A stretch of 64,000 bases of DNA. Source: UBA1756 sp045222555 (GTDB lineage: Bacteria > Bacteroidota > Bacteroidia > Bacteroidales > WCHB1-69). The stretch is taken from the NCBI GenBank assembly GCA_045222555.1, contig JBGUYY010000108.1, positions 1-64,000 on the forward strand, in the 5' to 3' direction. Shown in pieces: positions 36,745 to 45,625 of the stretch. The position numbers and the translations under genes were made by a program. Within the stretch, counting starts at the first letter, position 1. Every line of letters begins with the position of its first letter. The notes under the pieces were generated by a model. The model saw only the letters and a program-made list of their open reading frames with translations, made no database searches and was not told where the DNA came from.

Positions 36745-36771
36745 GGTTGGATAAAGTTATGAAATCCCATT

Positions 36772-37305
36772 ATGGTAATCTTGTTCAATAAACCCTTCGG
36801 AGTACTGAGTCAATTCACCCCTGAGGGCGGGCATCGCGCGTTGGATGAGTTCGGTTTTCCTTCCGGAGTCTATGCGGCGGGACGGCTGGACCATGACAGC
36901 GAGGGTGCCTTGCTGCTGACAGACGACGGGCGACTGATCAAGCAGCTGCTGGATCCGAAGAATGCCCATCCCCGCACCTACCTCGCCCAAGTCGAAGGAG
37001 AAGTTACCGATGAAGCGTTATTAGCGCTGGCCAAGGGGGTCTTGATCAAAGGGTATCGCACACGGCCCTGCAAGGCGGAACGGGTGATGCCACCAGAGAA
37101 CCTCTGGGAGCGCGTGCCGCCCATCCGTTATCGCGCCAGCATCCCCACCAGCTGGATCCGCCTTACCCTCACCGAAGGCAAGAACCGGCAGGTGAGGCAC
37201 ATGACCGCTGCCGTCGGCTTCCCCACCCTGCGGCTCATCCGCGTTCAAATCGGCGACCTCAGATTGGGCACGCTCCAGCCTGGAGAATGGAGGGTGGTCA
37301 GATAG
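36772..37305 (+). CDS. rluE: 23S rRNA pseudouridine synthase, RluE-like
   Basis: This 177-aa pseudouridine synthase of the RsuA/RluB/E/F family lacks an S4 domain, as RluE does (E. coli RluE modifies U2457 of 23S rRNA). The catalytic aspartate is D40 in AGRLDHDSEGALLLTDDG. Supporting motifs are LFNKPFGVLSQF near the start, RTYLAQVEGEV and EGKNRQVRHMTAAVGFPTLRLIR. It ends 70 bp before the convergent guaB stop, with a hairpin in between. The match to RluE rather than RluB/F rests on the short length and the missing S4 domain. Confidence 0.88.
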   Translation: MVILFNKPFGVLSQFTPEGGHRALDEFGFPSGVYAAGRLDHDSEGALLLTDDGRLIKQLLDPKNAHPRTYLAQVEGEVTDEALLALAKGVLIKGYRTRPCKAERVMPPENLWERVPPIRYRASIPTSWIRLTLTEGKNRQVRHMTAAVGFPTLRLIRVQIGDLRLGTLQPGEWRVVR

Positions 37306-37316
37306 TCTATACAGCA

Positions 37317-37344
37317 AGCGGGCACGCCAAATGGCATGCCCGCT
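37317..37344. terminator. Hairpin between convergent rluE and guaB
   Basis: AGCGGGCA pairs perfectly with TGCCCGCT. The stem extends inward through one mismatch and a GCC/GGC pair to an AAAT loop. There is no strong T run, so it may be a weak bidirectional terminator. Confidence 0.55.
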
Positions 37345-37375
37345 ATCGTTTGATCACACAACGTAAGTACAAATC

Positions 37376-38851
37376 CTACAGCTCTTTCGAGTAGTTGGGC
37401 GACTCGCTGGTGATGGTAATGTCGTGCGGATGGTTCTCTACCACACCGGCGGCGCTGATGCGGCAGAAACGGGCCTCGTGCAGCTTCTCGATGGTAGAAG
37501 CACCGCAGTAGCCCATGCCGGAGCGCAGACCGCCCGCCATCTGATAGAACACCTCGTACAAGGTTCCTTTATAGGGCACACGTCCGGAAATACCTTCTGG
37601 CACCAGCTTCTTGGCATCCTCCACATCGCTCTGCATATAACGGTCTTTTGAACCGCACTGCATGGCCTCCAAGGAACCCATTCCTCTGTAAGTCTTATAC
37701 TTACGACCATTATACAGGATGGTGGCACCCGGAGCTTCCTCCACACCAGCCAGCATACCGCCGAGCATCACGGTGTCGCCACCGGCGGCCAGAGCCTTCA
37801 CGATGTCGCCCGAGTAGCGCAGACCGCCATCGGCGATCAGCGGCACGTCGGTACCCTTCAGCTCTTTGCTCACGCCATAGATGGCACTCAGCTGCGGCAC
37901 ACCTACGCCAGCCACCACACGGGTGGTACAGATGGAGCCGGGACCGATACCCACTTTCACGGCATCAGCGCCCGCATCCACCAGACGGCGTGCGGCATCG
38001 GGAGTGGCGATGTTGCCCACCACCACATCCACAGTGGAGAAGTTGCGTTTCACCTCCTTCAAGGCATTGATGACACCAGCGGAGTTGCCGTGGGCGGAAT
38101 CGAGCACCAGCGCGTCAACGCCGGCCTCAACCAAAGCCTCCACACGGGCGAGGGTCTCGTGCGAGATGCCCACACCGGCAGCCACCAACAGACGGCCGCT
38201 GGCATCCTTCGACGCATTCGGCTTGTCCTTCGAGTTGGTGATGTCGCTGTAGGTAATCAGCCCTACCAGGCGGTACTGGTCGTCCACCACGGGCAGCTTC
38301 TCAATCTTGTACCGCTGCAAGAGCTCAATCACCTCATTCATATCATCGTAATGCGTGGTGGTGATGAGATTTTCTGTCGTCATCACTTCGGTGATGGGAC
38401 GTGCCATCTTGGTCTCGAAACGCAGGTCTCGATTGGTGACGATGCCCACCAGCACCCCCTGTTCGTTGATGACCGGAATACCGCCGATACGATACTCTCT
38501 CATGATACGCTGGGCGTCACCCACGGTCTTGTCAGGCGTGATGGTCACGGGATTGTTGATCATACCGTTCTGGGCGCGTTTCACCATGCTGACCTGATGT
38601 GCCTGTTCCTCAATAGGCATATTCTTATGAATCACACCGATACCACCTTCGCGAGCCATGGCGATGGCCATCTTGGCCTCGGTGACGGTGTCCATGGCAG
38701 CCGACACGAACGGGGCGTTCAGACGGATGTTGCGGGTGAAACGGGTACCCAACGTCACCTCACGGGGAAGGATTTCCGAATAGGCGGGCAGCAAGAGCAC
38801 ATCGTCGAATGTCAGCCCATCAAATTGAATTTTATCTTGTATAAATGACAT
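37376..38851 (-). CDS. guaB: IMP dehydrogenase
   Basis: This enzyme oxidises IMP to XMP with NAD+, the committed step to GMP. The protein has 491 aa. A TIM barrel is split by a pair of CBS domains (about residues 95-205, containing GGIPVINEQGVLVGIVTNRD and KLPVVDDQYRLVGLITYSD). The catalytic cysteine is in GPGSICTTRVVAGVG near residue 306. The flap region and the MGYCGASTIEKLHEARF segment are intact. It sits at the downstream end of the purine block on the same strand, with guaA on the far side of that block, so both GMP enzymes flank the IMP pathway. Confidence 0.97.
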   Translation of the reverse strand: MSFIQDKIQFDGLTFDDVLLLPAYSEILPREVTLGTRFTRNIRLNAPFVSAAMDTVTEAKMAIAMAREGGIGVIHKNMPIEEQAHQVSMVKRAQNGMINNPVTITPDKTVGDAQRIMREYRIGGIPVINEQGVLVGIVTNRDLRFETKMARPITEVMTTENLITTTHYDDMNEVIELLQRYKIEKLPVVDDQYRLVGLITYSDITNSKDKPNASKDASGRLLVAAGVGISHETLARVEALVEAGVDALVLDSAHGNSAGVINALKEVKRNFSTVDVVVGNIATPDAARRLVDAGADAVKVGIGPGSICTTRVVAGVGVPQLSAIYGVSKELKGTDVPLIADGGLRYSGDIVKALAAGGDTVMLGGMLAGVEEAPGATILYNGRKYKTYRGMGSLEAMQCGSKDRYMQSDVEDAKKLVPEGISGRVPYKGTLYEVFYQMAGGLRSGMGYCGASTIEKLHEARFCRISAAGVVENHPHDITITSESPNYSKEL

Positions 38852-38907
38852 AATATTAGGATTTTAGTGATGATTCGAGAAAAGTGAGAAAATAGGAATT
38901 TTCTCTC

Positions 38908-39972
38908 TTAGTGGAAATAATTGCGGATCAGGATGATCGGGGTGCAACGGTCGCCGCTACCACTCACGAGGTCCATCAAACTGGCCAGCAGGTCGCGATA
39001 GAGACGCGGGGTAGTACCCTGGCTCTGCATTGAACCCATCAGGTTGCTGTTCTTGGCAGCGATCTCTTTTTCAATAGCAGCCGTCAGCTCAGCACCATTC
39101 AGCTTACCAAATTTATCATCTGCCAAAGCCTTCACTTTCAACTCATTGGGAGTACCTTCCATAATTTCAGGATGGGTGTAGGCCGGCATGGTAATCGGGT
39201 CTGCAAATTCCCAAATTCCACCTTTAGGATCTTTGAAACAGCCATCACCATAGATACCCACGATGATATCCTTGCCCGTAACGGCTTTCAGCTCATCATG
39301 CACTTTGTGCACCAGCTCCAGAGCCTCAGCGGTCTTGGGGAACAGTTTGATACGCTCCTCATCGGTCTTGTTGGAACCGAGCAAACCATACTGGCAACGG
39401 TCGGACAGGATGTCGGCGAGGGTGAACACATTGTTGCCGCCCATCGCACGCTTTTTCTCTTCATAATCATGCAGATTTCCCAAGATAACCCACTCATTGG
39501 CAGCAGCTCCACAGAAGTTGGGGCGCACCTCAACGGCGGCTTTCTCCTGTTCGCAAATCTCCTTATAATACTCATCATAATTCATTTTGGTGAAAGGATG
39601 GTTGCGAAGCACGTTGCCCACCTCGTCCTCTTCGGGCATAACCAGCACAATCTTCTTGGCAGCGCGGGCGATACCTCTAAGGATGATGGCGAAGCGGTTG
39701 CGCGAATAGATGGGGTTCAAGATATAGATGGTGGCGTTCTCACCACATTTTGCCTTCACATCCGCAGCGATGTCATCCACTGTGACATAGTTGCCCTGCG
39801 AGCGGGCAACCACTGACTCGGTGATACCTACTACTGCACGGTCGCAAATGTCAAATTCGTTGTTGGGCTTGCGGATAGCATCCAGCACACTTTCTACAAC
39901 GATAGCAGCGAGATTGTCACCTTCTCTGATGATGGGGCAGGTGAGACCCATAGCAATAACTCCTTGATTCAT
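38908..39972 (-). CDS. CofE-like (coenzyme F420-0:L-glutamate ligase family) protein
   Basis: This 354-aa cytoplasmic protein has an N-terminal half resembling the F420 gamma-glutamyl ligase fold: TCPIIREGDNLAAIVVESVL, then CDRAVVGITESVVARSQGNYVTVDDIA, which parallels the archaeal CofE segment around its GTP and metal site. The C-terminal half diverges (YGDGCFKDPKGGIWEFADPI in place of the usual CofE metal motif) and ends GSGDRCTPIILIRNYFH. Bacteroidota are not known to make F420, so the true substrate is probably another acid amidated with glutamate or similar. It sits between folD and guaB. A folate-related acceptor is an attractive guess but unproved. Confidence 0.6.
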   Translation of the reverse strand: MNQGVIAMGLTCPIIREGDNLAAIVVESVLDAIRKPNNEFDICDRAVVGITESVVARSQGNYVTVDDIAADVKAKCGENATIYILNPIYSRNRFAIILRGIARAAKKIVLVMPEEDEVGNVLRNHPFTKMNYDEYYKEICEQEKAAVEVRPNFCGAAANEWVILGNLHDYEEKKRAMGGNNVFTLADILSDRCQYGLLGSNKTDEERIKLFPKTAEALELVHKVHDELKAVTGKDIIVGIYGDGCFKDPKGGIWEFADPITMPAYTHPEIMEGTPNELKVKALADDKFGKLNGAELTAAIEKEIAAKNSNLMGSMQSQGTTPRLYRDLLASLMDLVSGSGDRCTPIILIRNYFH

Positions 39973-40040
39973 TTGATTTTAATTTTTGATGGTTGATATT
40001 TTAATTTGTTTTCATAATGTTCTAAAATAATAGTGCTCCC

Positions 40041-40958
40041 CTATTCCGCACTCCCTCCAATACGAGCTTTGATGATGGTGGCCCACAGTTTCGACACGTC
40101 GGTGCTCGACTCGGCATGGCAGAGGAAGCACTCCATGGTGTTTTTCATCAGCATGGCGATGGTGAGCGGTCCCACACCACCCGGAACAGGCGTGATGTAG
40201 CCGGCCACCTCCTTCACATTCTCAAAGTCCACATCGCCGACCACTTTGCCTTCGGCGTTGCGGGTAATGCCCACGTCGATCACCACCGCGCCGGGCTTCA
40301 CCATGTCGGCGGTGATGAGTTTCTCCTGACCGGCGGCCACCACGAGGATGTCGGCCAGCAGCGTCACGGCACGGAGGTCGCGAGTGCCGGTATGCGCCAT
40401 CACCACCGTGGCATTCTCGTCCAGCAGCAGCTTCGCTACCGGCTTGCCCACGATGTTGCTGCGCCCCACCACCACAGCCATCTTACCACGGATCTCAATC
40501 CCCGTGCTCTTGATGAGCTGGATGATGCCCTTCGGCGTACACGGCGCGATACAGTGCGTGCCCTGCCACAACGAACCCACATTCAGCGCATGGAAACCAT
40601 CCACATCCTTGTGTTTCTCAATGGCATCCACCACGCGATCCTCGTTGATGTGGTTCGGCAACGGCAGCTGCACCAAGATACCGTCCACCAGCGGGTCGGC
40701 ATTCAGCACATGGATGATGTTGATGAGCTCGCTCTCGCTGATGTTCTCCTTCAACGCAATCAAACGGGCATCCATGCCAATCGTCTTGGCGGTCTTCACC
40801 TTGTTGGTGACATACTTCAAGCTGCCCTCGTCTTCGCCGACAATGATGACGTAGAGCGACGGGCGGCGGCCATACTGCTGCTCCAACAGCGGAATCTGAT
40901 CATGGATTTTCTCCTTGATGCGCGCTCCCAGTTTTTTTCCGTCAATGATTTGAGCCAT
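40041..40958 (-). CDS. folD: Methylenetetrahydrofolate dehydrogenase / cyclohydrolase
   Basis: This bifunctional NADP-dependent enzyme converts 5,10-methylene-THF to 10-formyl-THF, the formyl donor for PurN and PurH, which lie 2-4 kb upstream on the same strand. The protein has 305 aa. The catalytic lysine region is KYVTNKVKTAKTIGMDA. VDGILVQLPLP and DVDGFHALNVG line the folate site. VVGRSNIVGKPVAKLLL is the NADP fold. TPVPGGVGPLTIAML closes the site. The C-terminus is about 15 residues longer than in E. coli. An AT-rich repeat cluster separates it from purD. Confidence 0.96.
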   Translation of the reverse strand: MAQIIDGKKLGARIKEKIHDQIPLLEQQYGRRPSLYVIIVGEDEGSLKYVTNKVKTAKTIGMDARLIALKENISESELINIIHVLNADPLVDGILVQLPLPNHINEDRVVDAIEKHKDVDGFHALNVGSLWQGTHCIAPCTPKGIIQLIKSTGIEIRGKMAVVVGRSNIVGKPVAKLLLDENATVVMAHTGTRDLRAVTLLADILVVAAGQEKLITADMVKPGAVVIDVGITRNAEGKVVGDVDFENVKEVAGYITPVPGGVGPLTIAMLMKNTMECFLCHAESSTDVSKLWATIIKARIGGSAE

Positions 40959-40965
40959 GGTTTTT

Positions 40966-41090
40966 ATGATTTAAAGATTTGAGAGATTTGAGAGATTATG
41001 AGGTTATATGAGAAGTTTTCAATTTACAATGAACAATGTACAATGTACAATTATTAGTTTTCAGTTTTCAATTCTCAATTTTCAATTTCA
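40966..41090. repeat. Three adjoining short-period arrays running into the purD stop
   Basis: From right to left: heptamers GTTTTCA, GTTTTCA, ATTCTCA, ATTTTCA (41057-41084 and on to about 41090) overlap the last codons and stop of purD. Heptamers ACAATGA, ACAATGT, ACAATGT, ACAATTA occupy 41026-41053. An AGATTTGAG-type array (8-9 bp) occupies about 40966-41000. The first two share units with 31393-31427 and 5274-5308, respectively. Confidence 0.8.
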
Positions 41091-42337
41091 ACCGCCCAGT
41101 GGGCGATGTCGTTACGATAGAAGAGGTTGTCGCAGTGGATTTTAGCAACTTCGGAATAGACTTTCTGTTTCAAGGTGGGAATGTCATCGCCTTCGGCCAC
41201 CACCATCATCACACGGCCACCGGCAGTTTTGAGAATGCCGTTGTCCATCTTGGTGCCCATGTGGTAGATGCGTGCCTGCACCGTATCAACACCCTCAATG
41301 GCAAACCCCTTGTCGTATGAGCCCGGATAGCCTTTCGAAGCCAGCACCACGCCCATCGTCACCTTGTTCGACCAGCGCAGCTGCTGCTTCGGTTCACACT
41401 GATGCGCCACCGCAGCGAAGATGTCGAAGATGTCGCTTTCAATCAGCGGCAGCACCACCTCGGTTTCGGGGTCACCGAAACGGGCGTTGAACTCGATCAC
41501 CTTGATACCCTGCGGGGTTTTCATCAGTCCAGCATACAGCACGCCCGACAGCGGACAACCCTCTGCGCACATGGCTGCAGCGGTGGGTTTCAGAATATGC
41601 TCCAAGGCAAAGGTTCTGTCCTCATCGGTGATGAACGGCAGTCCCGTGTAAGCACCCATGCCGCCTGTGTTAGGTCCCTTGTCGCCATCGAAAGCACGCT
41701 TGTGGTCCTGCGAAAGCGGCATCGGATACACCTTCTCGCCATCCACAAAGCACATGAACGAGAACTCGGGACCGGTGAGGAAGTCCTCCACCACCACCTT
41801 ACCGTCGCCGAAGTGCGAGTCGGTGAGCATGTCCTTGAGGGCGGCCTTGGCCTCCTCCAGATTTTCCGCAATCACCACGCCCTTGCCGGCAGCGAGCCCG
41901 TCGTATTTGAGCACCGCCGGGAAAGGTCTTCCCTGCACATACGCCAAAGCTTCCGCATAGTCGGTAAAACTACGGTAACCAGCCGTCGAGATATCGTATT
42001 TCATCATCAACTCCTTGGCGAACTCCTTGCTGCTCTCGATGCGGGTAGCTGACTTCGTATGACCGAAAATCGCCAATCCAGCAGCACGGAAAGCATCCAC
42101 GATACCCACCGCCAGAGCCGCCTCGGGGCCCACCACCGTCAGGTCGATCTGGTTCTCCTTGGCGAAACGCAACAGTCCCTCCACATCGGTATCTTTCAAC
42201 CCGATGTTGGTAGCGATGGCGGCAGTTCCTGCATTGCCGGGAGCGCAGAAAATCTGTCCTACCTGCGGCGAACGATGCAGCGCATCTGCAATGGCATGTT
42301 CGCGACCTCCGCCTCCGATGACTAATACTTTATTCAT
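41075..42337 (-). CDS. purD: Phosphoribosylamine--glycine ligase (GARS)
   Basis: This ATP-grasp ligase joins glycine to phosphoribosylamine, step 2 of purine synthesis. The protein has 420 aa. The start is MNKVLVIGGGGREHAIADAL. Then follow VVGPEAALAVGIVD, the ATP-grasp lysine region LKYDGLAAGKGVVIAE, the metal-binding DHKRAFDGDKGPNTGGMGAY, and EFNARFGDPETEVVLPL. It is fed by PurF, and the unstable phosphoribosylamine makes close expression useful. It lies 63 bp downstream of purH, the gap being filled by a repeat array. Its last five codons (VEIEN) and TGA stop are part of a heptamer array. Confidence 0.97.
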   Translation of the reverse strand: MNKVLVIGGGGREHAIADALHRSPQVGQIFCAPGNAGTAAIATNIGLKDTDVEGLLRFAKENQIDLTVVGPEAALAVGIVDAFRAAGLAIFGHTKSATRIESSKEFAKELMMKYDISTAGYRSFTDYAEALAYVQGRPFPAVLKYDGLAAGKGVVIAENLEEAKAALKDMLTDSHFGDGKVVVEDFLTGPEFSFMCFVDGEKVYPMPLSQDHKRAFDGDKGPNTGGMGAYTGLPFITDEDRTFALEHILKPTAAAMCAEGCPLSGVLYAGLMKTPQGIKVIEFNARFGDPETEVVLPLIESDIFDIFAAVAHQCEPKQQLRWSNKVTMGVVLASKGYPGSYDKGFAIEGVDTVQARIYHMGTKMDNGILKTAGGRVMMVVAEGDDIPTLKQKVYSEVAKIHCDNLFYRNDIAHWAVEIEN

Positions 42338-42340
42338 AAA

Positions 42341-42400
42341 TTGAAGATTTGAAAGATTTTAAGATTCGAAAGATTTGAGAGATTTGAAGATTTGAGAGAT
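42341..42400. repeat. GATTTGA-type array between purH and purD
   Basis: Seven imperfect 8-9-bp units of the form (A/G)AGATTTGA fill the gap exactly from the purH stop to just before the purD start. The same unit occurs at 40966-41000. Confidence 0.75.
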
Positions 42401-43930
42401 TTAGTGTTTGAAGTGGCGAACGCCGGTGAAGAGCATGGTGATACCCAGCTCGTTGGCTTTCTTGATGGCATCTTCGTCGCGGATACTGCCGCCGGGCTGT
42501 ACGATGGCAGTTACGCCGTACTCGTGGGCGAGTACCACTGTGTCGTCGAAGGGCAGGAAGCCGTCGGAAGCCAGCACCAGATTGGTGGTGAAGCCTGCGG
42601 CGTGTGCCTGTTTCAAAGCGATTTCGGCAGAGCCTACGCGGTTGGTCTGTCCTGCACCGACACCAACAGTATGGTTGTCTTTCACCACTGCTATAGCGTT
42701 GGATTTCACGTGTTTTACAATCCTCCAACCAAAATCCAACTCGTGCATCTGCTCCTCGGTGGGCTTCACTTCCGTCACGCACATATCTGCTTTCAGCGTC
42801 TCCATCTGCGTGTCGAGATGCTGTGCCAGCAGACCACCGTTCACGCCCACATACTGCATCACGGGCTTGCCCGTCTTGGTCATATCCACCTCCATCACAC
42901 GAAGGTTTTTCTTGGTGGAAAGAATCTCCATGGCTTCGGGAGTGAACGACGGGGCGATGACGATTTCCAAGAAGATGGGTTTCATGCCGAGGGCAACCTC
43001 TTTTGTGAGCGGACGGTTGACGGCCACGATGCCGCCATAGATGCTCACCTTGTCGGCCTCATAAGCAGCCTGCCATGCTTCTTCAATGGTTTTGCCTACG
43101 GCTGCACCGCAGGGATTCATGTGTTTCAGGGCTACGCAGAAGGGTTCGTCGAAGTCGCGCACCACATTCAAGGCCGCGTTGGCATCCTGTATATTATTGT
43201 ATGACAATTCTTTACCTTGCAACTGCTTACCAAAAGCGAGGGAGAAGGGAACGGGCTCGGCGGCGGCGTAGAAGTTGGCCGACTGATGCGGGTTCTCTCC
43301 GTAGCGGAGGCTCTGTTTCAGGTCGTACTCCAAGAAAAGTTTCTCGGGAAGGCCAGCCTGTTTGCGCATGTAGGTAGCGATGCAGCTGTCGTACTCAGCA
43401 GTATGGGTGTAGGCCTTGGCCGACAGTTTGAGACGTGTCTCCTGCGTGGTATTGCCATGCTCGCGAATCTCAGCGATCACCGTTTCGTAGTCGGCGGGGT
43501 CGCACACAATGGTCACGTCGCGCCAGTTCTTGGCAGCGCTGCGCACCATGGAGGGACCTCCGATATCGATATTCTCGATGGCCTCTTCGAAGGTAACACC
43601 CTCTTTGGCAATCGTTTGGCGGAACGGGTAGAGGTTTACGCACACCATGTCAATCTGCTCGATAGCGTGCTCCTTGAGGGTTTGGAGATGTTCGGGAAGG
43701 TCGCGACGAGCGAGGATGCCACCATGCACGTTGGGATGCAACGTCTTCACACGGCCGTCGAGAATCTCCGGGAAGCCGGTCACCTCGCTGATGCCGATGG
43801 TTTTGATATTATTTTCTTGAAGAAGACGGCTTGTGCCTCCCGTGGAGATGATTTCCCAGCCCATCTCTTGCAGGGCCTTCACAAAAGGTACCAGTCCGGT
43901 TTTGTCGCTGACGCTTACTAATGCTCTCAT
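42401..43930 (-). CDS. purH: AICAR transformylase / IMP cyclohydrolase
   Basis: This bifunctional enzyme performs the last two steps to IMP, formylating AICAR with 10-formyl-THF and closing the ring. The protein has 509 aa. The N-terminal IMP cyclohydrolase domain shows LVSVSDKTGLVPFV, STGGTSRLL and GRVKTLHPNVHGGIL. The transformylase domain has ENPHQSANFY, the catalytic Lys-His pair in ALKHMNPCGAAVG, and the C-terminal GGSIRDEDAIKKANELG. It lies 33 bp downstream of purN across an octamer repeat array, on the same strand as the rest of the pathway. Confidence 0.97.
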   Translation of the reverse strand: MRALVSVSDKTGLVPFVKALQEMGWEIISTGGTSRLLQENNIKTIGISEVTGFPEILDGRVKTLHPNVHGGILARRDLPEHLQTLKEHAIEQIDMVCVNLYPFRQTIAKEGVTFEEAIENIDIGGPSMVRSAAKNWRDVTIVCDPADYETVIAEIREHGNTTQETRLKLSAKAYTHTAEYDSCIATYMRKQAGLPEKLFLEYDLKQSLRYGENPHQSANFYAAAEPVPFSLAFGKQLQGKELSYNNIQDANAALNVVRDFDEPFCVALKHMNPCGAAVGKTIEEAWQAAYEADKVSIYGGIVAVNRPLTKEVALGMKPIFLEIVIAPSFTPEAMEILSTKKNLRVMEVDMTKTGKPVMQYVGVNGGLLAQHLDTQMETLKADMCVTEVKPTEEQMHELDFGWRIVKHVKSNAIAVVKDNHTVGVGAGQTNRVGSAEIALKQAHAAGFTTNLVLASDGFLPFDDTVVLAHEYGVTAIVQPGGSIRDEDAIKKANELGITMLFTGVRHFKH

Positions 43931-43932
43931 TA

Positions 43933-43964
43933 TTGTTGATTTGTTGATTCGTTGATTCGTTGAT
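43933..43964. repeat. Octamer array between purN stop and purH start
   Basis: Four 8-bp units in register (TTGTTGAT, TTGTTGAT, TCGTTGAT, TCGTTGAT) fill the whole gap and reach the first base of the purN stop complement. The same octamer family occurs at 3113-3138 and 19126-19149. Confidence 0.8.
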
Positions 43965-44539
43965 TAATCCTGTAATAACTTTCTAACAGTATCTACATAC
44001 AGCTCATGTTCGATTTTCTGACCGATGCGGTGCACTTCATCGGGGTCGTTGCCGTCGTAGGGGAAGGCGCGCTGGGCGATGATTTTGCCGCCGTCAAGGG
44101 TTTCGTCCACATAGTGGATGGTGATGCCGAATACTTTCACGCCGTAGGCCACGGCATCTTCCACGGCGTGCGCGCCCTTAAAGGAGGGCAGCAGCGACGG
44201 GTGGATGTTGACGATGCGGCCTGGGAAGGCGCTCAGGAGGGTACTGCCCACGATGCGCATATATCCGGCGAGGCAGATGAGATCCACCTGACGGTCGCGC
44301 AGCATCTGCACGATCTCCTGCTCAAAGTCGGCTTTCGACGAGTACGATTTCGGGGAGAAGACGAAACTCTCCACGCCGAAACGCTCAGCACGCTCAATAA
44401 CCTTTGCGCCGGGCTTGTCGCACACCATCAGCACCACGTCGGCATTCAGCCGTCCGTCGGCACAGGCCTGCGCCAACGCCTCGAAGTTGGTTCCCGACCC
44501 GCTGGCAAAAATGGCGATTTTCTTTTTATTGTTCATCAT
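43964..44539 (-). CDS. purN: Phosphoribosylglycinamide formyltransferase (GART)
   Basis: This enzyme uses 10-formyl-THF to formylate GAR, step 3 of the pathway. The protein has 191 aa. Key features are IAIFASGSGTNFEALAQA (phosphate site), the catalytic Asn-His in VNIHPSLLPSFKGAHA, and the catalytic aspartate in HYVDETLDGGKII. The alternative formate-dependent PurT is not needed when PurN and FolD are both present. It lies 9 bp after purM. The start may be the first or second of two adjacent ATG codons. Confidence 0.97.
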   Translation of the reverse strand: MMNNKKKIAIFASGSGTNFEALAQACADGRLNADVVLMVCDKPGAKVIERAERFGVESFVFSPKSYSSKADFEQEIVQMLRDRQVDLICLAGYMRIVGSTLLSAFPGRIVNIHPSLLPSFKGAHAVEDAVAYGVKVFGITIHYVDETLDGGKIIAQRAFPYDGNDPDEVHRIGQKIEHELYVDTVRKLLQD

Positions 44540-44548
44540 CGGTATCCA

Positions 44549-45604
44549 TTATTTCATCACGATATTAACGCCCGGCTCGCCCGTCACCTTGCCGATGACG
44601 GTAGCCTTCTCGCCGTGCTGCGCCAGAATGGCGATGGCCTTCTCAGCTTCCGCTGCCGACAGAATGACCACCATGCCGATACCCATGTTGAAGATGTTGA
44701 ACATCTCGCGGTGCGGCACCTTGCCCCACTTTTCCAACATACGGAACACCGGCAGGATCTCCCAGCTGCCCTCCTGAATTTCCAAACCCTGTCCCTCGCG
44801 CAGCGCACGCGGGATGTTCTCGTCGAAACCGCCGCCAGTGACATGGCAAACGCCATGCACGTCGCACTGGTAAATCACATCCAACACGGGTTTCACATAG
44901 ATACGGGTGGGGGTCAGCAGCACCTCGCCGAGGGTGGCATCGCCGTAGGCGGCCTCAAACTCTTCGTCGCAGTCGCCCACGCGCTGACGATAACCGAATC
45001 CCTTGCGTTCCACAATCTTACGAACCAGACTGAAGCCGTTGGAATGCACACCCGATGAGGCAATGCCCACCAGTACATCCCCTACCGACACGTGGCTGCC
45101 GTCAATCAGTTTCGACTTCTCCACCACGCCCGTGGTGAAACCGGCGATGTCGTACTCGTCGTCGGAGTACATGCCCGGCATCTCGGCGGTCTCGCCACCG
45201 ATAAGGGCACAACCGGCCTGACGGCAACCGTCAGCCACACCGGCCACGATCGCCTCCACCTTCTCCGGCACATTATGCCCCAACGCCACATAGTCGAGGA
45301 AGATCAGCGGCTCGGCACCCTGTGCCAGCACGTCGTTCACACACATGGCCACGGCATCAATACCGATGGTGTCGTGCTTGTCCATCGCGAAAGCAATCTT
45401 CAGCTTGGTTCCCACACCGTCGGTGCCACTCACCAGCACCGGCTCCTTGATGTTCAGACAACTCAGGTCGAACATTCCGCCAAAAGAACCGATGTTGCCC
45501 ATCGACCCTTTACGCTCGGTTGACGACACATGCTGTTTGATGCGGCGGACCACCTCGTAGCCAGCCTCCAGATTCACTCCCGCTTTTTCGTAAGATTTTG
45601 CCAT
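44549..45604 (-). CDS. purM: Phosphoribosylformylglycinamidine cyclo-ligase (AIRS)
   Basis: This enzyme closes the imidazole ring of FGAM to give AIR using ATP, step 5. The protein has 351 aa. PurM-family signatures are ADLA-like VGTKLKIAFAMDKHDTIGID, GAEPLIFLDYVALG, GGETAEMPGMYSDDEYDIAGF and HVTGGGFDENIPRAL. It belongs to the same fold as the PurL synthetase domains. It sits 21 bp downstream of purF and 9 bp before purN, so it lies inside a tight operon. No anomaly was seen. Confidence 0.97.
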   Translation of the reverse strand: MAKSYEKAGVNLEAGYEVVRRIKQHVSSTERKGSMGNIGSFGGMFDLSCLNIKEPVLVSGTDGVGTKLKIAFAMDKHDTIGIDAVAMCVNDVLAQGAEPLIFLDYVALGHNVPEKVEAIVAGVADGCRQAGCALIGGETAEMPGMYSDDEYDIAGFTTGVVEKSKLIDGSHVSVGDVLVGIASSGVHSNGFSLVRKIVERKGFGYRQRVGDCDEEFEAAYGDATLGEVLLTPTRIYVKPVLDVIYQCDVHGVCHVTGGGFDENIPRALREGQGLEIQEGSWEILPVFRMLEKWGKVPHREMFNIFNMGIGMVVILSAAEAEKAIAILAQHGEKATVIGKVTGEPGVNIVMK

Positions 45605-45625
45605 AATTATTCTTTATTAAAATTT

